NCBI GenBank assembly: GCA_017883205.1
Contig: JADGNZ010000001.1
Span: 62,001-126,000, forward strand
DNA length: 64,000 nucleotides
Direction: 5' to 3'
Origin: Thermoanaerobaculia bacterium
Lineage (GTDB): Bacteria; Acidobacteriota; Thermoanaerobaculia; Gp7-AA8
In this document: in pieces, positions 62,498-64,000 of the stretch
Layout: every line of letters begins with the position of its first letter
How positions within the stretch are numbered: the stretch's first letter is position 1
Program-made: the position numbers and the translations under genes
Notes under the pieces: model-generated
Told to the model about the DNA's origin: nothing
The model's input: only the letters and a program-made list of their open reading frames with translations
Databases searched by the model: none

Positions 62498-64000
62498 CGA
62501 AAGCCATCCTTCCGAGTTGGGCCGATGAGCTACGCAGCCGCTACCTGCGGAGCGAGGCCTCCATCTTCGTCCTGCACGGCAACGTGTATGACGCGGTGAT
62601 CAGCGACGGCCGCATCGTCACTCTCACCGAGTTCCTCGGCGAAGTTCTACTCGATCAGTCGAAAGAAACGATCGCGGTTTACAACGTCGCCACGGGCGTT
62701 CGTTTCCTTAAGCGTGCACCTACAGTCAACGTCGACGAGGCGCTTCTCTCCGGCGATAAACCGCGCGTTCTGGCGGCACTCGAGCGCTTGCTGGTGGGCG
62801 GCACGAGGACGGCGGTCATCCTCGAATATGCGGAAGCGATCGCTCCCGCCGGCGATCCCAACTTTCAGAGCGAAGCGGATCGCGCCGCGCTCGTGACGTT
62901 GCACCGCTGGTCGTTCCTGGAAGAGATCGAGCGCAGCGACAACATCGTCATCCTCATCGCCGAAAATCTGACCGAGCTTGCGTCGAAGCTCGTCTCCAAT
63001 CCGCGCGTGGCCGTCGTCGAGCTGCCGATGCCCGATCGCGAGGAGCGCAATGCCGCGGTCCGCGTCGCGGACAAGCGTCTCGATGACAAGGATGTCGCAC
63101 GCTACGGGGAGATCACGGCCGGGCTCAAGGCGATCCAGATCATCTCGATCCTCACGCCTCCGCCTGCGAGCGAGGAGGAATCGCGCCAGCGCGAGGACTT
63201 CATCACCAGCATTCTCACGGGTCCCGACACCGCCGAGCGCGCGAAGAAGATTGCCGCGTTGACAGCCGGTCTCAGTCACGACGAGATCGCGAAGTTGATC
63301 GCCCCCGGGGCGCAGCCTGCCAGCATTCCGCAGGATCGCGATGCCCGCGCCCGCAAAGAAGTCGATGCGCTCATCGCGCACCGCAAGCGCGAGATTCTCG
63401 AGCGCGAGTGTTTCGGTCTGATCGAGTTCGTCGAACCGGCGCACGGATTCGAGGTCGTCGGTGGGATGGACGAGGTCAAGAAGGATCTTCTCGTCATCGC
63501 CAACAGCATCCGCAACGGCGAGACATCGCGTGTTCCGATGGGCGTGCTCTTCACCGGACCCATGGGAACGGGGAAGACGTTCGTGGCCGAGGCGTTCGCG
63601 CGCGAGTGCGGGCTGACGACGATCAAGCTGAAGAACTTCCGCTCGAAGTGGGTGGGCGCCACGGAGGGAAATCTCGAGAAGATTCTGAACGTGATCCGCG
63701 CCATCGGACAGGTCGTCGTCATCATCGACGAAGGCGACCGCGCTTTCGGAAATACGGATGGCGAAGGCGACGGCGGGACGTCGTCCCGGGTCATTGCCCG
63801 CATCAAGGAGTTCATGTCGGACACGTCGAATCGTGGACGAATCCTTTTCCTGGTGATGACGAACCGGCCCGATAAGCTGGACGTCGATCTCAAACGCGCC
63901 GGCCGTCTCGATCGCAAGATCCCGTTCCTCTATTCGCAGACCGCGGAAGAGGTGGAAGCCGTCGCCAACGCGCTCCTGAAGAAAAACGCCATCGTCACGG
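62494..64000 (+). CDS. two-module AAA+ ATPase, 3' end beyond window
   Basis: At least 502 residues, cut by the window end. The first module (about 20-245) has AAA-like strands ([40 protein letters not shown]) but no Walker A, resembling the dead N-terminal module of Ycf46-type ATPases. The second is active-looking: Walker A GPMGTGKT (355-362), Walker B VVVIIDE (Asp412, Glu413), and arginine finger region RAGRLDRK (468-475). It is coupled to the preceding gene by ATGA. With PspA in the operon, a Vps4-like disassembly motor is an attractive inference. Confidence 0.88.
   Translation, partial: MTKAILPSWADELRSRYLRSEASIFVLHGNVYDAVISDGRIVTLTEFLGEVLLDQSKETIAVYNVATGVRFLKRAPTVNVDEALLSGDKPRVLAALERLLVGGTRTAVILEYAEAIAPAGDPNFQSEADRAALVTLHRWSFLEEIERSDNIVILIAENLTELASKLVSNPRVAVVELPMPDREERNAAVRVADKRLDDKDVARYGEITAGLKAIQIISILTPPPASEEESRQREDFITSILTGPDTAERAKKIAALTAGLSHDEIAKLIAPGAQPASIPQDRDARARKEVDALIAHRKREILERECFGLIEFVEPAHGFEVVGGMDEVKKDLLVIANSIRNGETSRVPMGVLFTGPMGTGKTFVAEAFARECGLTTIKLKNFRSKWVGATEGNLEKILNVIRAIGQVVVIIDEGDRAFGNTDGEGDGGTSSRVIARIKEFMSDTSNRGRILFLVMTNRPDKLDVDLKRAGRLDRKIPFLYSQTAEEVEAVANALLKKNAIVT

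Overview
The window is a GC-rich stretch of a bacterial chromosome from a diderm (Gram-negative-type) organism. The diderm call rests on ADP-heptose and heptosyltransferase genes, an Mpl murein-recycling ligase, type IV pilus motor genes and an OmpA-type peptidoglycan-binding domain. A full bacillithiol set (bshC, bshB1, bshA), a split glycine decarboxylase (gcvPA/gcvPB) and the general gene mix fit Acidobacteriota best. That placement is an inference from gene content, not from a marker-gene tree. I see no rRNA, tRNA, CRISPR array, prophage or transposase.

Layout. 0.06-1.9 kb: an ECF sigma / anti-sigma cassette bracketed by two Spy/CpxP-like exported proteins. 2-5 kb: two exported proteins of unknown role. 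5.2-9.4 kb: methyltransferase plus bacillithiol operon. 9.5-24.6 kb: housekeeping genes (proS, polX-like, pyrF, HNH nuclease, ABC exporter, D-Ala-D-Ala carboxypeptidase, purN, purM). 24.7-30.6 kb: pilB-pilT-pilC-pilS. 30.7-33.2 kb: heptose kinase, adenylyltransferase and heptosyltransferase. 33.2-39.2 kb: a small DUF5522 gene, cheW, O-methyltransferase, DUF1573 protein, mpl, Nudix and a radical SAM protein. 39.2-43.9 kb: a four-gene operon (YyaL, DoxX-like, LigB-type dioxygenase, unknown). 44.5-50.6 kb: xerC, the gcvTHPAPB operon and higBA. 50.6-56.8 kb: a large membrane protein, an orphan antitoxin fragment, an APC permease, a small exported protein and mmsA.

56.8 kb to the right edge holds the most unusual locus. 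One tight operon encodes an unknown helical protein, a PspA/IM30 (ESCRT-III superfamily) protein, a NitT/TauT-type substrate-binding domain fused to an OmpA peptidoglycan-binding domain, its permease and ATPase, a membrane/coiled-coil protein, and a two-module AAA+ ATPase cut by the window end. I read this as a candidate envelope-maintenance machine that pairs a membrane-remodelling PspA with an AAA+ motor and a wall-tethered ABC transporter.

Three genome-scale patterns cut across the genes. (1) Two arrays of about 20 units with a 20-21 bp period, each built on a palindromic core but with unrelated sequences (12.3-12.7 kb and 44.1-44.5 kb); a sigma-54-like promoter lies upstream of the first. 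(2) Many unrelated families of low-complexity inverted repeats sit between genes, some nested, and several run into coding sequence. (3) Many genes have a TANNNT -10 box only 6-11 nt before the start codon and no Shine-Dalgarno, implying frequent leaderless transcripts; this was used to choose several starts.
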